DNA of 64,000 bases from Citrobacter sp. JGM124 (GTDB lineage: Bacteria; Pseudomonadota; Gammaproteobacteria; Enterobacterales; Enterobacteriaceae), in assembly GCF_018257795.1 (NCBI RefSeq), contig NZ_JAERJD010000002.1, positions 124,001 through 188,000 of the forward strand, in the 5' to 3' direction. Below are positions 28,610-38,612 of this stretch, in pieces. The stretch's first letter is position 1. Each line of letters begins with the position of its first letter. Both the position numbers and the translations under genes were made by a program. Below the pieces are notes generated by a model. The model had not been told where the DNA came from and ran no database searches. It saw only the letters and a program-made list of their open reading frames with translations.

Positions 28610-29736
28610 CTTCTGATATATCTCACAGTTTCGGTTAGATCACGCATACCGGTGATTGTCGGTACTAGCTGAGATATCACACGATTCCACCGAACAACTG
28701 GGGCTGCCGTGATATAGACAATGTCGTACGGTTCAAGCTGGAATTCCGCCCCCATCACCATCGCAGAAGCATCTTTAGCATTCAGCTGATAGATATTGGC
28801 AATTTTACCCGCTTCACGCCCCTTCACTGAACGGATAACAAAAATACCTGTCGCATCGGAGATATCTTGTTTCATACCGTCTGAGCTTCCGATAGCTTCA
28901 GCCAAGGTCATGCCACTGCGGTCCATTTTAAGCGTGCTCTGTTTCCCGACTTCCCCCATGACGAAAACTTTCAAGTCATCGTTACGGGGAATAAACAGAA
29001 TATCACCTGGGGTAAGCAGTTTATTTTGGGTCAAGTCCCCACGCTGCATCAAAGCATAGAGAGAAACTCGCGAATCTTGCCCGTTATGGGTTAATACGAC
29101 ATTTCGCCAGTCAGCATCCGCCGACAAACCGCCTGCGGCGTTAATGGCATCCATAATGGTTAAGGGGATATTGGTAATGGGTTGTTGCCCTGACTTGGCC
29201 ACTTCACCGGTAACATAGGCTTTTTGTGAACGGAACGCCGCCACAGTCACATCAACTTGAGGACTTTCAATCACGGCATCAAGACGGCGCGAAATCTCAC
29301 TGCGCACTTCACTCAGCGTCTTACCAGCAACCGGTAATTTACCGATATAAGGATAAAAAATAGTGCCGTCTGCATTGACCCAGTTACCCGTGTCGCTCGC
29401 ACTACGATACTGCCCCGCTGGTGTCGTCAATTCAGGATGGTCCCAAACGGTAACCATTAAGACGTCACCAACACCAATCCGGTATTCATAATTTCGTAAT
29501 TGCGCATCAAGTTCTGGGTTTGCACGTGCCGAAATATAGCCCGGGCGCAGCTTATCAATCAGGCCTGGAGTAACCGGAAAGACATTAACCAGTTTGTCCA
29601 GGTCATAGTTATTATCAGGCAATTCAATAACATCTTTACCACGGGTGCTTAACTCCTGCCCTGGTATTATTGTGCAACCGCTTAAGGTGGCCAATGTCAG
29701 AGCCAGAACTGATAATTTTAAAATGCGCTTTTTCAT
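28597..29736 (-). CDS. gfcE: Outer-membrane polysaccharide export lipoprotein GfcE (Wza family)
   Basis: A 379-residue lipoprotein. The signal peptide ends with lipobox LSGC (lipidated C21). The PES domain begins at [20 protein letters not shown], followed by SLBB repeats ([15 protein letters not shown] and [14 protein letters not shown]). The C-terminal amphipathic helix [19 protein letters not shown] would form the outer-membrane pore of the octamer, as in Wza. It carries capsule polysaccharide across the outer membrane and partners with Etk. It lies 136 bases after gfcD. Confidence 0.92.
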   Translation of the reverse strand: MKKRILKLSVLALTLATLSGCTIIPGQELSTRGKDVIELPDNNYDLDKLVNVFPVTPGLIDKLRPGYISARANPELDAQLRNYEYRIGVGDVLMVTVWDHPELTTPAGQYRSASDTGNWVNADGTIFYPYIGKLPVAGKTLSEVRSEISRRLDAVIESPQVDVTVAAFRSQKAYVTGEVAKSGQQPITNIPLTIMDAINAAGGLSADADWRNVVLTHNGQDSRVSLYALMQRGDLTQNKLLTPGDILFIPRNDDLKVFVMGEVGKQSTLKMDRSGMTLAEAIGSSDGMKQDISDATGIFVIRSVKGREAGKIANIYQLNAKDASAMVMGAEFQLEPYDIVYITAAPVVRWNRVISQLVPTITGMRDLTETVRYIRRWPN

Positions 29737-29872
29737 TTGCTATTATCGTCTTTTAATCAAAATACTTATGCCTAAACAGGCGTTAAAAAAGAGGTTCACC
29801 AGTGCCATTATCCCCGTATTAATGGCGGGCAAACCCGTGAATAGAGACGTTTGTAGTACATCATTACCTTGA

Positions 29873-31969
29873 TCACTGGCCTAACGGTAACTCACGTTCG
29901 GAGGTCATATCGTAGAGTCGATATTTTCTGTTAAGAGACTGTCCCCCATCACGGGTAAGTGGCGTCCAGGAAATCACCGCATGGTTCTGGTCCGGGGTAA
30001 CGCTCATCAAATCGAAAGGTATCGAAATATAGAAACCTTTACTGAATCCACCTTCACCATAGTCCTGTTTTGAGACATTAGATTTAGCACCCCAGATACC
30101 CACTTGAACCCCACTGTCGAACCGTTTAGCCATCTCGACAGTGACACCCTTATCCCCGGCCAGATACTGCCCAACGGCCACTTTTAGCACAACACCATTA
30201 AGTTCTGATGGCGTCCAGTAAGTGGTGATAAAGCCTGTTTTTACACTGTAATCATTGAAGCGCATCATGTCGTTCCAGTCGCGCTGCTTCACATAATTGC
30301 CATCAATACCAATAGCCCACTGGCTGTCCAGTGGGCGGTAGAGCAGCTCTGCGCCCACGCCACCGTACATCATTTCAAGATAACCACCATACGCCTGTCC
30401 ATAGAAGCCATGCCCCAGATCAGTGATGTAGTTAGTCTGTAAGTTGCTGATATATACATTATTACGAACGTAATCACGTATATGGGTGCGCACTCGCGGT
30501 AAATTTGAATCTGAAGGTAAAAGTGATGAGTTAAACTTGTTGTAATTATTATTAATATTGATGAATACCCCACTGTCCACCAGCCAGTGGTTAGTCACCC
30601 AATAACTGGCGCTCGGTATCACGCCTATTTGGTACATGTAGAAATCTTCCGGACCGCCTAATGACTGAATCAGCTTCGGTTCAAAAGCGTAGTTAAAACG
30701 AGATGCCTTAATGCGATACCCCCGTTCATCCGGTACGGGATCGTTTGGCTCAATGCGTTTTTGTTCCAGTTTATCTTCATGACCTAACGGATAACCCGCC
30801 AGTTCCTTTTTCAGGCTTGCAACATTCGTTTCCGTGGTCACCAGAGGTAAATGCATTTTAGTCTGTGTGACGTTAATTGTGTCGACATCTGCTGGCAAAT
30901 TATTGACCAAAATTCGGTTGGCACGATCAACCGCTTCTCGAGGATCACGATAACGTTGCTGCTGGCCTGACATATAAAGGGTTTTATCGTGATACTTAAT
31001 TTCCGGGTCATCAAAACCGGCATTATATTTCAGCTGGGTCAGCTGATTGGCTACTGCGGTGTAAGAAGGCGCATTCTCTGTAATTTCCGGGTGATAAGCC
31101 GGTTTCGGGTTATCCTTGTTGACCGGGCGTAGATCATTAAGATTTGCACGTAAAGTGAAACCAAACATCAGCGTATTACCACGCTCATAGCTGAGGTTAA
31201 CATCAGCCCAGTCAGTGACCCGGTAAACAGCCCCAAAGTTAAAATGGGTAAACTGTTGAATATTTTTAGATTTATCACCTTTATAGTCGTTGCCATCGTA
31301 CTCAAGCTTCAGCCGTAAAGGATACCAGGGACTCTGGTACTCAACCCCACCGATGATGGATGCAGGGCCTTTAAACATACCATCGAAACTGATATCTCCC
31401 GCATCATGCAGTTCACTACGATGACAGTACTTATCCGAAACCCGGCACAGGGGATTCGTCACATTGCCGCTATTACCTATATAGCCCCAGCCCATTCCCA
31501 GCGTGAAATCCAGTGGCCCTGCTCGCTTACTGCCAACAAAAAACTCGCCATCAAATAACCCGGTGCCGGAAATATCTCGTTTGCCAAAAGCCAGTTCAGG
31601 AAGGTAATAACTCTCTTTCAGCAGCCGTACTTTAAAATCGAAAGACTTATCCTTATAACTTTGGCTACCACTGAACGCTGTATTCTGGCTATATCTCTCG
31701 GTACGAACATCCGTATAGCGGATAGTCCCCTCAAGCCAGGGAAACAGTGCAATCGACGTGGTATAAAAACGGTACTGATCGTTATTACGGTAACTCAGGC
31801 TAAATTCACCTTCAGGGGCAATACGTGCAGTAGGCAACTGCATCAACCCCGTGCCACCAAAATCAGACTGGGAGTAAAACACAGGATCCGGATAGGTTTG
31901 TCCATCGGCATGACAGGCAGTAGAAACGGCCAGCGCCAGGAAACTGAGAACGTGGACTTTTTTCATCAA
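29873..31969 (-). CDS. gfcD: GfcD/YjbH-family exopolysaccharide outer-membrane protein
   Basis: A 698-residue exported protein with signal peptide [43 protein letters not shown] and [20 protein letters not shown] are the conserved YjbH/GfcD start. The rest alternates beta-strands and turns, as expected for an outer-membrane barrel, with [20 protein letters not shown] near the end. The family is required for group 4 capsule export, but its exact mechanism is not settled. It overlaps gfcC by four bases (ATGA type), showing operon structure. Confidence 0.92.
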   Translation of the reverse strand: MMKKVHVLSFLALAVSTACHADGQTYPDPVFYSQSDFGGTGLMQLPTARIAPEGEFSLSYRNNDQYRFYTTSIALFPWLEGTIRYTDVRTERYSQNTAFSGSQSYKDKSFDFKVRLLKESYYLPELAFGKRDISGTGLFDGEFFVGSKRAGPLDFTLGMGWGYIGNSGNVTNPLCRVSDKYCHRSELHDAGDISFDGMFKGPASIIGGVEYQSPWYPLRLKLEYDGNDYKGDKSKNIQQFTHFNFGAVYRVTDWADVNLSYERGNTLMFGFTLRANLNDLRPVNKDNPKPAYHPEITENAPSYTAVANQLTQLKYNAGFDDPEIKYHDKTLYMSGQQQRYRDPREAVDRANRILVNNLPADVDTINVTQTKMHLPLVTTETNVASLKKELAGYPLGHEDKLEQKRIEPNDPVPDERGYRIKASRFNYAFEPKLIQSLGGPEDFYMYQIGVIPSASYWVTNHWLVDSGVFININNNYNKFNSSLLPSDSNLPRVRTHIRDYVRNNVYISNLQTNYITDLGHGFYGQAYGGYLEMMYGGVGAELLYRPLDSQWAIGIDGNYVKQRDWNDMMRFNDYSVKTGFITTYWTPSELNGVVLKVAVGQYLAGDKGVTVEMAKRFDSGVQVGIWGAKSNVSKQDYGEGGFSKGFYISIPFDLMSVTPDQNHAVISWTPLTRDGGQSLNRKYRLYDMTSERELPLGQ

Positions 31970-32712
31970 TCAGGAACCCGACGAGTTAGCAATGAAACAA
32001 TATCATCTTGTAATAGTTTACCGGCCTCGTTATCTGCACAGGGTGTAAAACCAACCCATATAATGCTGCCTGGCACGGCTTCACGGTGCAGGTCATTCCA
32101 GTAGGCAACCGGCACGGCGGTTGTTTTACCGTCAGGATAAATAATCGTGGCCATACTGAGGTCTGCACCTGACAGTCGCTCTTGTGAGTCGAGATAATGA
32201 CTGGCGCTGGTCGCTGGCTGCCACTTCACTGGGCCTGGCGCACTAAGAGCCCCCATCAAAAGTACCGTTTCAGGCTGCAGACGAGTGTAGAGCTGGTATT
32301 CACCTTCCAGGGCAACATCTGCCCCACTAAGGCTGCGAACGGCATCAGGATCCAGGGGGGTGAACAGACGCCCCGTAACCTTAATGTTTTTCAGTTGATC
32401 AATGACTGACTGCAGCATAACAGCCTGTTTTGGTGAGGCGTCCACTTTACAGGCAGCCAGGCGGGTAAGAATCCTGTGCTTATCCTGCTCTGCTTTTTCA
32501 GTTGCGGCTTGATTCGCAATCACAGCTCCGGCCCACCAGATATTCTTCGGCAGTGCAGGATGGGTAACTAGCTGGGATAGCGTTAGAAGATTATCAATAC
32601 GTTGTGGTTCAGTGTAATGCCCGTTATCCAGAGTTACCGTTCCGGTAGCAGAGGCACATGCACTCAATATTCCAAGTGAACAACCGAAGAGGAGATGGGT
32701 TAGTTTATTCAT
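31966..32712 (-). CDS. gfcC: Capsule biosynthesis periplasmic protein GfcC (YjbG family)
   Basis: A 248-residue protein with signal peptide [19 protein letters not shown] then ASA. The mature part carries the GfcC landmarks [37 protein letters not shown] and [19 protein letters not shown]. GfcC has ubiquitin-like domains resembling those of Wza. It is thought to act in the periplasm during capsule assembly. The gene overlaps gfcB and gfcD by four bases each, so the three are translationally coupled. Confidence 0.9.
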   Translation of the reverse strand: MNKLTHLLFGCSLGILSACASATGTVTLDNGHYTEPQRIDNLLTLSQLVTHPALPKNIWWAGAVIANQAATEKAEQDKHRILTRLAACKVDASPKQAVMLQSVIDQLKNIKVTGRLFTPLDPDAVRSLSGADVALEGEYQLYTRLQPETVLLMGALSAPGPVKWQPATSASHYLDSQERLSGADLSMATIIYPDGKTTAVPVAYWNDLHREAVPGSIIWVGFTPCADNEAGKLLQDDIVSLLTRRVPD

Positions 32713-33356
32713 GGCGCAGGTTTCAGCATGGTCATTTCAACGGGATAAATTCCGGCACCCAACATCTGATGACTTTGGCGTACCTGGCCATTTCGGCTAT
32801 CTATCCAAAAAATATTTCTCCACCGGCTATCAGGGGCAAGAGATTGCACATCCTCATACCAAACCTGACAAGGTATTGCTTCTCCGGCAATCGTTAATAC
32901 TTGATCCGTTTCCGACCGGGTAAAATGTGAGGTGAGTGCAGCAGAACGGCGCTGGTCACCTTCCGTCCACAAAATAGTGCGTGACCAAGTCTGACCATTC
33001 TTTAATTTACTGGCATTAATGAGTGGGTCGGGGGTGGTGAACCGCACCTCTGACAGATTGCTACCATACAGTTTAACTGTTTTTAGCAAACGCCCCTGAT
33101 GCGTGACCAGCATAGCATTGTCCTGGGAGAGCCACTTACTATTATCCTGCTCAATATACCCAAGGCCAACCAACACGCGTGGCCCATCATTAAGTCGTAA
33201 ATACATCGTGGAGAAAGGGATGGATTCGATTCGTTCATCAGTGACGCTGGCGTCTTTTACTCCCCAGATCGCACTATTGAGGGTATCGACCATCCCTTGC
33301 TGACTTGGGGTACATCCCGTGAGTAACACGAGAAAAGTTAAGACAATTAGGCGCAC
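32709..33356 (-). CDS. gfcB: GfcB/YjbF-family capsule lipoprotein
   Basis: About 215 residues. The frame is open to 33383, but the GTG at 33356 gives VRLIVLTFLVLLTGC, matching E. coli GfcB (MRPLILSIFALFLAGC) with a lipobox LTGC. The block IPFSTMYLRLNDGPRVLVGL and the C terminus [18 protein letters not shown] are nearly the same as GfcB. It is an outer-membrane lipoprotein needed for group 4 capsule; the biochemical role is unclear. Confidence 0.9.
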   Translation of the reverse strand: MRLIVLTFLVLLTGCTPSQQGMVDTLNSAIWGVKDASVTDERIESIPFSTMYLRLNDGPRVLVGLGYIEQDNSKWLSQDNAMLVTHQGRLLKTVKLYGSNLSEVRFTTPDPLINASKLKNGQTWSRTILWTEGDQRRSAALTSHFTRSETDQVLTIAGEAIPCQVWYEDVQSLAPDSRWRNIFWIDSRNGQVRQSHQMLGAGIYPVEMTMLKPAP

Positions 33357-33455
33357 CGGACTTCCCTTGTTAAGACAATACACCCGGAGTAAGGCTACCT
33401 CCGGGTCTGAACCGTTAAGCCTGATTAGCTAACGAGATTCATTTAACACGTCGGA

Positions 33456-33749
33456 TTAACGAGTTGCAGTCGTCGTTGTCGTGTTTGGATTGGAAGAGGA
33501 GCTATCACTCGCTGCTGCAATCGCAACACCAGCGATGGCTGCCGCAAACCCAGCAGCAGCAACAGTACTGATAGTACCGACGCTAACTGCTGATGCACTG
33601 AGACCACCTGCAGTAGCTGCAGCACCTGAAGAACTTACAGTAGAACCTGCAGTACCTGCAGAAGTTGCTGCGCCTTCAGTTGCAGACATAGCAACCGGCG
33701 ATGTCGCCAAAGCGATCGCTGTCAGAGCAACATAGATTGCTTTTTTCAT
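33456..33749 (-). CDS. gfcA: GfcA-like small threonine/alanine-rich exported protein
   Basis: A 97-residue protein with signal peptide MKKAIYVALTAIALATSPVA ending at MSA. The mature chain is low complexity (Ala, Gly, Ser, Thr), with a hydrophobic Ala/Val/Ile stretch near residues 58-80, and ends TTTTTATR, as in E. coli GfcA (YmcD). Its function is not known beyond association with capsule. It is the first gene of gfcABCDE-etp-etk. Shine-Dalgarno AAGGAA precedes the ATG at 33749. Confidence 0.87.
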   Translation of the reverse strand: MKKAIYVALTAIALATSPVAMSATEGAATSAGTAGSTVSSSGAAATAGGLSASAVSVGTISTVAAAGFAAAIAGVAIAAASDSSSSNPNTTTTTATR

Positions 33750-33781
33750 ATACGTTCCTTATTCAGTGGTAAACAAAGAGA

Positions 33782-33796
33782 GCCTGACGTTCAGGC
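33782..33796 (-). promoter_or_regulatory. Terminator-like hairpin in the gfcA leader
   Basis: GCCTGA and TCAGGC form a 6-bp stem with a CGT loop; on the minus strand TCTCTTTGTTT follows. It lies about 30 bases before gfcA, so it could attenuate the capsule operon. A second dyad (GGGTATTACCC type) lies just upstream. Confidence 0.45.
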
Positions 33797-34444
33797 CATG
33801 GTATTGGGTAATACCCCCAATTAAGTGGTGCCCATTAGAAACAAAAAATGTCAGTCTTAAACAGACACTGGCTGAACACACTTTAAGCTCGCTTTAAAGA
33901 GTTTTGCATACAGATTAAAACAATCTCTTCTCCACCCGGGCCCGGTCAAAACGTAAATGTATAACCAGGTGATTTTTGAGAAGAAAGGTAAATAATTTTT
34001 TCAAGAAATATAATTCCATAAATATCAAAATACAACTGAAATAGACAATATTAGGTGCTAATGCTCAAAAACAACGCATACTGCCGTCGCCTTCACGCAG
34101 AAATGGAATAAATAGTTCAATATCCTGATTTGGCCGCATAATCATATAAAAATCAAGACACTTAAAATGAAGCATCATGAGTGAAGTGATTCCCCCACTA
34201 TGGCGCAGACTTAAAACCATACCATTAGTAGGTAATATTCTTACTTTCAGCACTCCAAATAACTCCAAGTACCGCACCAATTAGCGCCTTAAGTATATTT
34301 ATAATTTACGCAGGGTACTTTTTATGCATTTGACAACACCAGCCCTCGCTGGAATATTTCTGGGTGCGGGATCCTGTATCAGGCAACAAGATAAAAATGA
34401 AAATATTCCCCTTGTCTTATTACCTTTCCCTTCACTGAAAATAT
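33797..34444. other. Intergenic region upstream of the gfc operon
   Basis: About 650 AT-rich bases. They should hold the gfc operon promoter (minus strand) and the end of the ydcR transcript. A 71-codon frame at 34065-34280 (minus) shows no family or signal features and is not called. No ops/JUMPstart-like element was recognised. Confidence 0.45.
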
Positions 34445-35863
34445 TCAAACCGATCCTGGTTCCATTTGTTGCGCAATTAATCGTGCCAGTGTCATGATGG
34501 CTTGTTGCTCTCGCTCTCCCCAGCTCCATGACGCATTCAGACGGAAGCAGTGATCCCAGCAATCATCAGTACAAAACATCCTGCCGGGAGCAATACTGAT
34601 GTTATACCTCAACGCCTGTTGATAAAGCCGTCGGGTATCAATCTGTTTTGGGAGTTCCACCCACAGAAAATAGCCACTTTCGCTATGATGAATTTTCGCT
34701 TCTGGGGGAAAATGCTGACTCAGTGCCAGCAAGACTTGTTGTTTTCTTTCGGCAAGCGTTCTGCGTAATCGTCGTAGATGGGTATCGAAGCGACGAGTTG
34801 CTAAAAAATCCACCAGCGCCAGTTGCATGGGTGAACTCGTGGATAAGGTACTCATCAGCTGAAGTTGCTGGATACGACGCGCATATTTCCCCGCAACAAC
34901 CCAACCAATGCGGAACCCGGCTACCAGGCATTTTGAGTAAGAAGAGCAGTGTAAAGTGATCCCCTGTTCATCAAACGCACGCAATGGCAACGGCCGTTCT
35001 CGTCCGTAATAGAGTTCACTGTAGACATCATCCTCAATGACAGTGACCTGGTAACGTTCGAGCAGACGCATTAATGCCTGCTTTTTATTCACAGTCAAGG
35101 TGACCCCCAGAGGATTCTGGCTATTTGTCATCAGCCAGCAGGCTTTAACCGGATTCTGCTCCAGGGCCTGCTCCAGGGCATCCAGATCAATCCCCGTGAC
35201 AGGGTCGGTTGCTATCGCCAGAGCCTTCAGGCCCAGTCGCTCCAGTGCCTGCAGGGCACCATAGAAACAAGGATTTTCTACAATCACCCAGTCTCCTGGT
35301 TGGGTCGCTACTTGCAGACTCAAATTCAGCGCTTCCAGCGCGCCTGCGGTGATCACAATCTCATCAGGAGAGACGGGGACACCTTGTTGTGCGTAACGTT
35401 GTGCAATCGCATGACGTAATGCTGAGTTACCTGGCGGCAAGTTTTCAATCACGCTCACTGCCGTCGCCGTTTTACTGACGGTAGATAAGGAACGATTGAG
35501 TTGCTGTAAAGGAAAGAGTCGAGGATCCGGGAAGGCGGAGCCGAAAGGTACCACCGTAGCATCGCAACTGGCTTGCAGCACATCAAAAATATAGGTGTTG
35601 ATGTCCACGGCTTCATTGCGTGTCACTTGTTGCCCATGATGATGATTAGACCGGGGACGGGAAGCAACATAATAACCAGACTGCGGGCGTGCCACGATAG
35701 CCCCACGGCTCTCAAGAAGCTGGTAGGCATGGCCTACCGTCATAAAGCTCATCCCGCTGTGCCGCACCTGTTCACGTAACGAAGGTAAGCGATCCCCTGG
35801 TTTCCAGATATCCATCGCTATTTGTTCAAGAATTTGTTCTGCCAGTCGCTGATATTTTTTCAT
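34445..35863 (-). CDS. ydcR: MocR-type GntR regulator with PLP aminotransferase domain (YdcR-like)
   Basis: A 472-residue fusion. The N-terminal GntR winged helix (PGDRLPSLREQVRHSGMSFM) is linked to a fold-type I aminotransferase domain from about residue 100. LPPGNSALRHAIAQRYAQQG, MTNSQNPLGVTL and the PLP lysine in SSYSKCLVAGFRIGW are intact. MocR proteins use bound PLP and often an amine ligand to control transcription; the targets of YdcR are not well defined. It is divergent from cioA, with only 140 bases between, so control of the oxidase is possible but unproven. Confidence 0.9.
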   Translation of the reverse strand: MKKYQRLAEQILEQIAMDIWKPGDRLPSLREQVRHSGMSFMTVGHAYQLLESRGAIVARPQSGYYVASRPRSNHHHGQQVTRNEAVDINTYIFDVLQASCDATVVPFGSAFPDPRLFPLQQLNRSLSTVSKTATAVSVIENLPPGNSALRHAIAQRYAQQGVPVSPDEIVITAGALEALNLSLQVATQPGDWVIVENPCFYGALQALERLGLKALAIATDPVTGIDLDALEQALEQNPVKACWLMTNSQNPLGVTLTVNKKQALMRLLERYQVTVIEDDVYSELYYGRERPLPLRAFDEQGITLHCSSYSKCLVAGFRIGWVVAGKYARRIQQLQLMSTLSTSSPMQLALVDFLATRRFDTHLRRLRRTLAERKQQVLLALSQHFPPEAKIHHSESGYFLWVELPKQIDTRRLYQQALRYNISIAPGRMFCTDDCWDHCFRLNASWSWGEREQQAIMTLARLIAQQMEPGSV

Positions 35864-35973
35864 TTGTTTTCCTCACTTATATCAGGCTAACAAAATAACG
35901 TTTTTTTTTGCAACTGTTATAGTCAAATATCACTTTTCTGTCTCTGATAACTTTTCCCGCATAACATTACTAT

Positions 35974-35992
35974 GACCAAGTCTTTTTTGGTC
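35974..35992 (+). promoter_or_regulatory. Hairpin in the cioA leader
   Basis: GACCAA (35974-35979) and TTGGTC (35987-35992) pair with a T-rich loop directly before the GAGG of cioA. Confidence 0.35.
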
Positions 35993-36003
35993 CAGAGGTA
36001 GGC

Positions 36004-37395
36004 ATGTTTGCTTTAGACGCATTTCATTTGGCAAGGATCCAGTTTGCTTTTACGGTCTCCTTCCATATTATTTTCCCGGCAATAACAATTGGTCTTGCCA
36101 GCTACCTTGCTGTGCTTGAAGGTCTCTGGTTAAAGACAAACAATCCGGTATATCGCTCCCTTTATCAGTTTTGGTCAAAAATCTTCGCCCTGAACTTTGG
36201 TATGGGCGTTGTTTCAGGCCTCGTGATGGCTTATCAGTTTGGTACTAACTGGAGCGGTTTCTCACAGTTCGCCGGCAGTATCACCGGCCCATTACTGACC
36301 TATGAAGTTCTGACCGCTTTTTTCCTGGAAGCCGGCTTCCTTGGTGTGATGCTGTTTGGCTGGAATCGTGTTGGCCCAAAGCTACATTTCTTCGCCACCA
36401 GCATGGTTGCCCTCGGGACCATAATATCCACTTTCTGGATCCTCGCCTCCAACAGCTGGATGCAAACACCACAAGGTTACAGCATTCTTAACGGCCAGGT
36501 CGTTCCGGAAAATTGGCTGGAAGTTATCTTCAACCCGTCATTCCCTTACCGTTTATTGCATATGACCGTGGCCGCATTTCTGAGCAGTGCTTTCTTCGTC
36601 GGCGCTTCTGCAGCCTGGCATCTGCTACGCGGCAATAATACTCCGGCGATTCGCACCATGTTTTCTATGGCTCTGTGGATGGCGGTCATCGTCACGCCCA
36701 TCCAGGCCTTCATTGGTGATATGCATGGTTTGAACACCTTGAAATACCAGCCAGCAAAAATTGCAGCTATCGAAGGTCACTGGGAAAATAAACCCGGAGA
36801 AGCAACGCCCCTCCTGCTGTTTGGTTTTCCCGATATGGAACAAGAAAAAACCCTTTATTCTGTCGGTATTCCAGCCCTGGGGAGTCTTATCCTTACCCAT
36901 AGCCTGGATAAACAGGTCCCCGCCCTGACTTCTTTTGCCAAAGAAGACCGCCCGCCTGTCGGCATTGTCTTCTGGTCGTTCCGCATTATGGTCGGGCTGG
37001 GCATGCTGATGCTGTTACTGGGGGTAATCAGTTTGTGGCTACGCTATAAAGACCGTTTATACAGTAATCGTCGCTTCCTGCATTTTGCCCTCTGGATGGG
37101 GCCATCGGGACTCATCGCTATTTTAGCCGGCTGGGTGACAACTGAGGTCGGCCGCCAGCCATGGGTCGTTTATAACGTCATGCGTACTCGAGATGCTGTA
37201 TCTGCACATGGTGATTTGCAAATGACCATTAGCCTCATACTGTTCTTTATCATTTATATGTCAGTATTCGGTGTCGGTTACAGCTATATGATACGACTGA
37301 TCAAGAAAGGCCCACTCCCCCCTGAACATTTTTCCACCAATACGTCGTCAGAACATGATGAGAAGATAACCCTGACTAAAGAGGGGCTACGCTAA
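36004..37395 (+). CDS. cioA: Cytochrome bd-type (cyanide-insensitive) quinol oxidase subunit I
   Basis: A 463-residue inner-membrane protein with about nine helices. Conserved haem-region histidines lie in DAFHLARIQFAFTVSFHIIF and in the NPSFPYRLLHMTVAAF segment, and the methionine ligand region is near RPPVGIVFWSFRIMVGLGM. GRQPWVVYNVMRT is the usual C-terminal signature. The protein is about 60 residues shorter than E. coli CydA because the quinol loop is short, as in CIO-type oxidases. It oxidises quinol and reduces oxygen to water. GAGG lies 5 bases before the ATG. The cioB start overlaps its stop (TAATG). Confidence 0.92.
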   Translation: MFALDAFHLARIQFAFTVSFHIIFPAITIGLASYLAVLEGLWLKTNNPVYRSLYQFWSKIFALNFGMGVVSGLVMAYQFGTNWSGFSQFAGSITGPLLTYEVLTAFFLEAGFLGVMLFGWNRVGPKLHFFATSMVALGTIISTFWILASNSWMQTPQGYSILNGQVVPENWLEVIFNPSFPYRLLHMTVAAFLSSAFFVGASAAWHLLRGNNTPAIRTMFSMALWMAVIVTPIQAFIGDMHGLNTLKYQPAKIAAIEGHWENKPGEATPLLLFGFPDMEQEKTLYSVGIPALGSLILTHSLDKQVPALTSFAKEDRPPVGIVFWSFRIMVGLGMLMLLLGVISLWLRYKDRLYSNRRFLHFALWMGPSGLIAILAGWVTTEVGRQPWVVYNVMRTRDAVSAHGDLQMTISLILFFIIYMSVFGVGYSYMIRLIKKGPLPPEHFSTNTSSEHDEKITLTKEGLR

Positions 37396-38408
37396 TGGGC
37401 ATTGATTTATCTGTTATCTGGTTCGTGATTATCGTTTTTGCCACCCTGATGTATATCGTTATGGATGGATTTGACCTGGGAATCGGTATTCTCTTTCCCT
37501 TTATTCGTGACAAAACCAGCCGGGATGCCATGGTGAACAGCGTAGCGCCCGTATGGGATGGTAATGAGACCTGGTTAGTGCTGGGTGGCGCAGGGCTATT
37601 TGGTGCTTTTCCATTAGCTTATGCAATTATTATTGACGCTCTGACATTACCACTGAGTTTAATGTTGTTCGGGTTAATCTTTCGCGGTGTCGCTTTTGAG
37701 TTTCGTTTTAATGCCACGCCAACTCATCGCCCATTTTGGGATCTGGCTTTTCAGGTAGGCTCCATATTAGCCACATTCTGTCAGGGAGTGGTGGTCGGCG
37801 CGGTTATTTCTGGTTTTCATGTTACCGGACGCCAATTCACGGGTGGGGCCTTAGACTGGCTGACGTTTTTTAACCTGTTTTGTGGCCTGGGATTAGTCGT
37901 GACCTATGCCCTGTTAGGTGCAACTTGGTTGGTGATGAAAAGTGAAAATCCACTGCAACACCAGATGCGTGTCCTGACCCCCGTTCTGCTGTTATCGTTG
38001 TTGGTTATCTTTGCCGTTATCAGTGCCTGGACACCGCTTGAGCACCCACAAATAGCCGGACGCTGGTTTAGCACACCGAATGTTTACTACTTACTTCCTG
38101 TGCCCGTTTGTGTATTGCTTTGTAGCTGGCTACTCTGGCGGGGCATTGCCCGCCCCGAAACGCCCCACGCTTTGCCCTTTATCTTCACCCTGGGGTTGGT
38201 ATTTCTTGGATTCAGTGGCCTGGGTATCAGTATTTGGCCGAATATCATTCCACCTGATATCAGCTTATGGGACGCTGCTGCCCCGACACAGAGTCAAGGC
38301 TTTATGCTAGTCGGCGCCCTGTTCATCATTCCAATTATCCTGGTGTACAGCTTTTGGAGTTACTACGTTTTTCGGGGTAAAGTCAGACACGGTGAGGGGT
38401 ATCATTGA
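37395..38408 (+). CDS. cioB: Cytochrome bd-type quinol oxidase subunit II
   Basis: A 337-residue membrane protein of the CydB/CioB family. The N terminus has YIVMDGFDLGIGILFPFI, then SVAPVWDGNETWLVLGGAGL and FGAFPLAYAII, all family hallmarks. EFRFNATPTHRPFWDLAFQV and the late SIWPNIIPPDISLWDAAAPT are also conserved. It stabilises the haem-bearing subunit I. Its start overlaps the cioA stop by one base, and its stop overlaps the next small gene by one base (TGATG), so the three are co-translated. Confidence 0.93.
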   Translation: MGIDLSVIWFVIIVFATLMYIVMDGFDLGIGILFPFIRDKTSRDAMVNSVAPVWDGNETWLVLGGAGLFGAFPLAYAIIIDALTLPLSLMLFGLIFRGVAFEFRFNATPTHRPFWDLAFQVGSILATFCQGVVVGAVISGFHVTGRQFTGGALDWLTFFNLFCGLGLVVTYALLGATWLVMKSENPLQHQMRVLTPVLLLSLLVIFAVISAWTPLEHPQIAGRWFSTPNVYYLLPVPVCVLLCSWLLWRGIARPETPHALPFIFTLGLVFLGFSGLGISIWPNIIPPDISLWDAAAPTQSQGFMLVGALFIIPIILVYSFWSYYVFRGKVRHGEGYH

Positions 38409-38530
38409 TGAATCAGACACTAAAACGCGTATTGTGGATGGTGGGATTATGGGCAGCCAGCGTCCTTGCTCTGGCTGCAGTCAGTAGCCTGTTCCGTTTA
38501 TTAATGCATTCCGCTGGCTTGACCAGTTAG
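38408..38530 (+). CDS. Small third subunit of the bd oxidase (DUF2474/CioZ-like)
   Basis: A 40-residue protein, MNQTLKRVLWMVGLWAASVL and ALAAVSSLFRLLMHSAGLTS in order. It has one membrane helix after a basic N terminus, with the WMVGLWAASV and FRLLMHSAG features I recall for DUF2474 proteins encoded after cioAB. It plays the same structural part as CydX in E. coli bd-I. The ATG overlaps the cioB stop by one base. A terminator follows 8 bases later. Confidence 0.8.
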   Translation: MNQTLKRVLWMVGLWAASVLALAAVSSLFRLLMHSAGLTS

Positions 38531-38537
38531 TAAAAAA

Positions 38538-38563
38538 ATGCCGCGCCTTCCCGAGCGCGGCAT
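38538..38563 (+). terminator. Terminator of the cioAB operon
   Basis: ATGCCGCGC and GCGCGGCAT form a 9-bp stem with an 8-base loop, then TATT. It lies directly after the small third subunit. Confidence 0.8.
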
Positions 38564-38612
38564 TATTGCATCGGACAGGTGATCAGTTCTGTTCAACGAT
38601 CATTGCCGCTAA

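Noticed and set aside
25963-33749. Calling the cluster wza-wzb-wzc plus yjbEFGH
   Set aside because: The order and sequences (Etp-like N terminus, Etk-like kinase, GfcB C terminus) fit gfcABCDE-etp-etk better.
34065-34280. 71-codon ORF upstream of the gfc operon
   Set aside because: No family, signal peptide or ribosome site; probably chance in AT-rich DNA.
33797-34444. JUMPstart/ops element for RfaH
   Set aside because: No GGCGGTAGCGTG-like sequence was seen on the transcribed strand.
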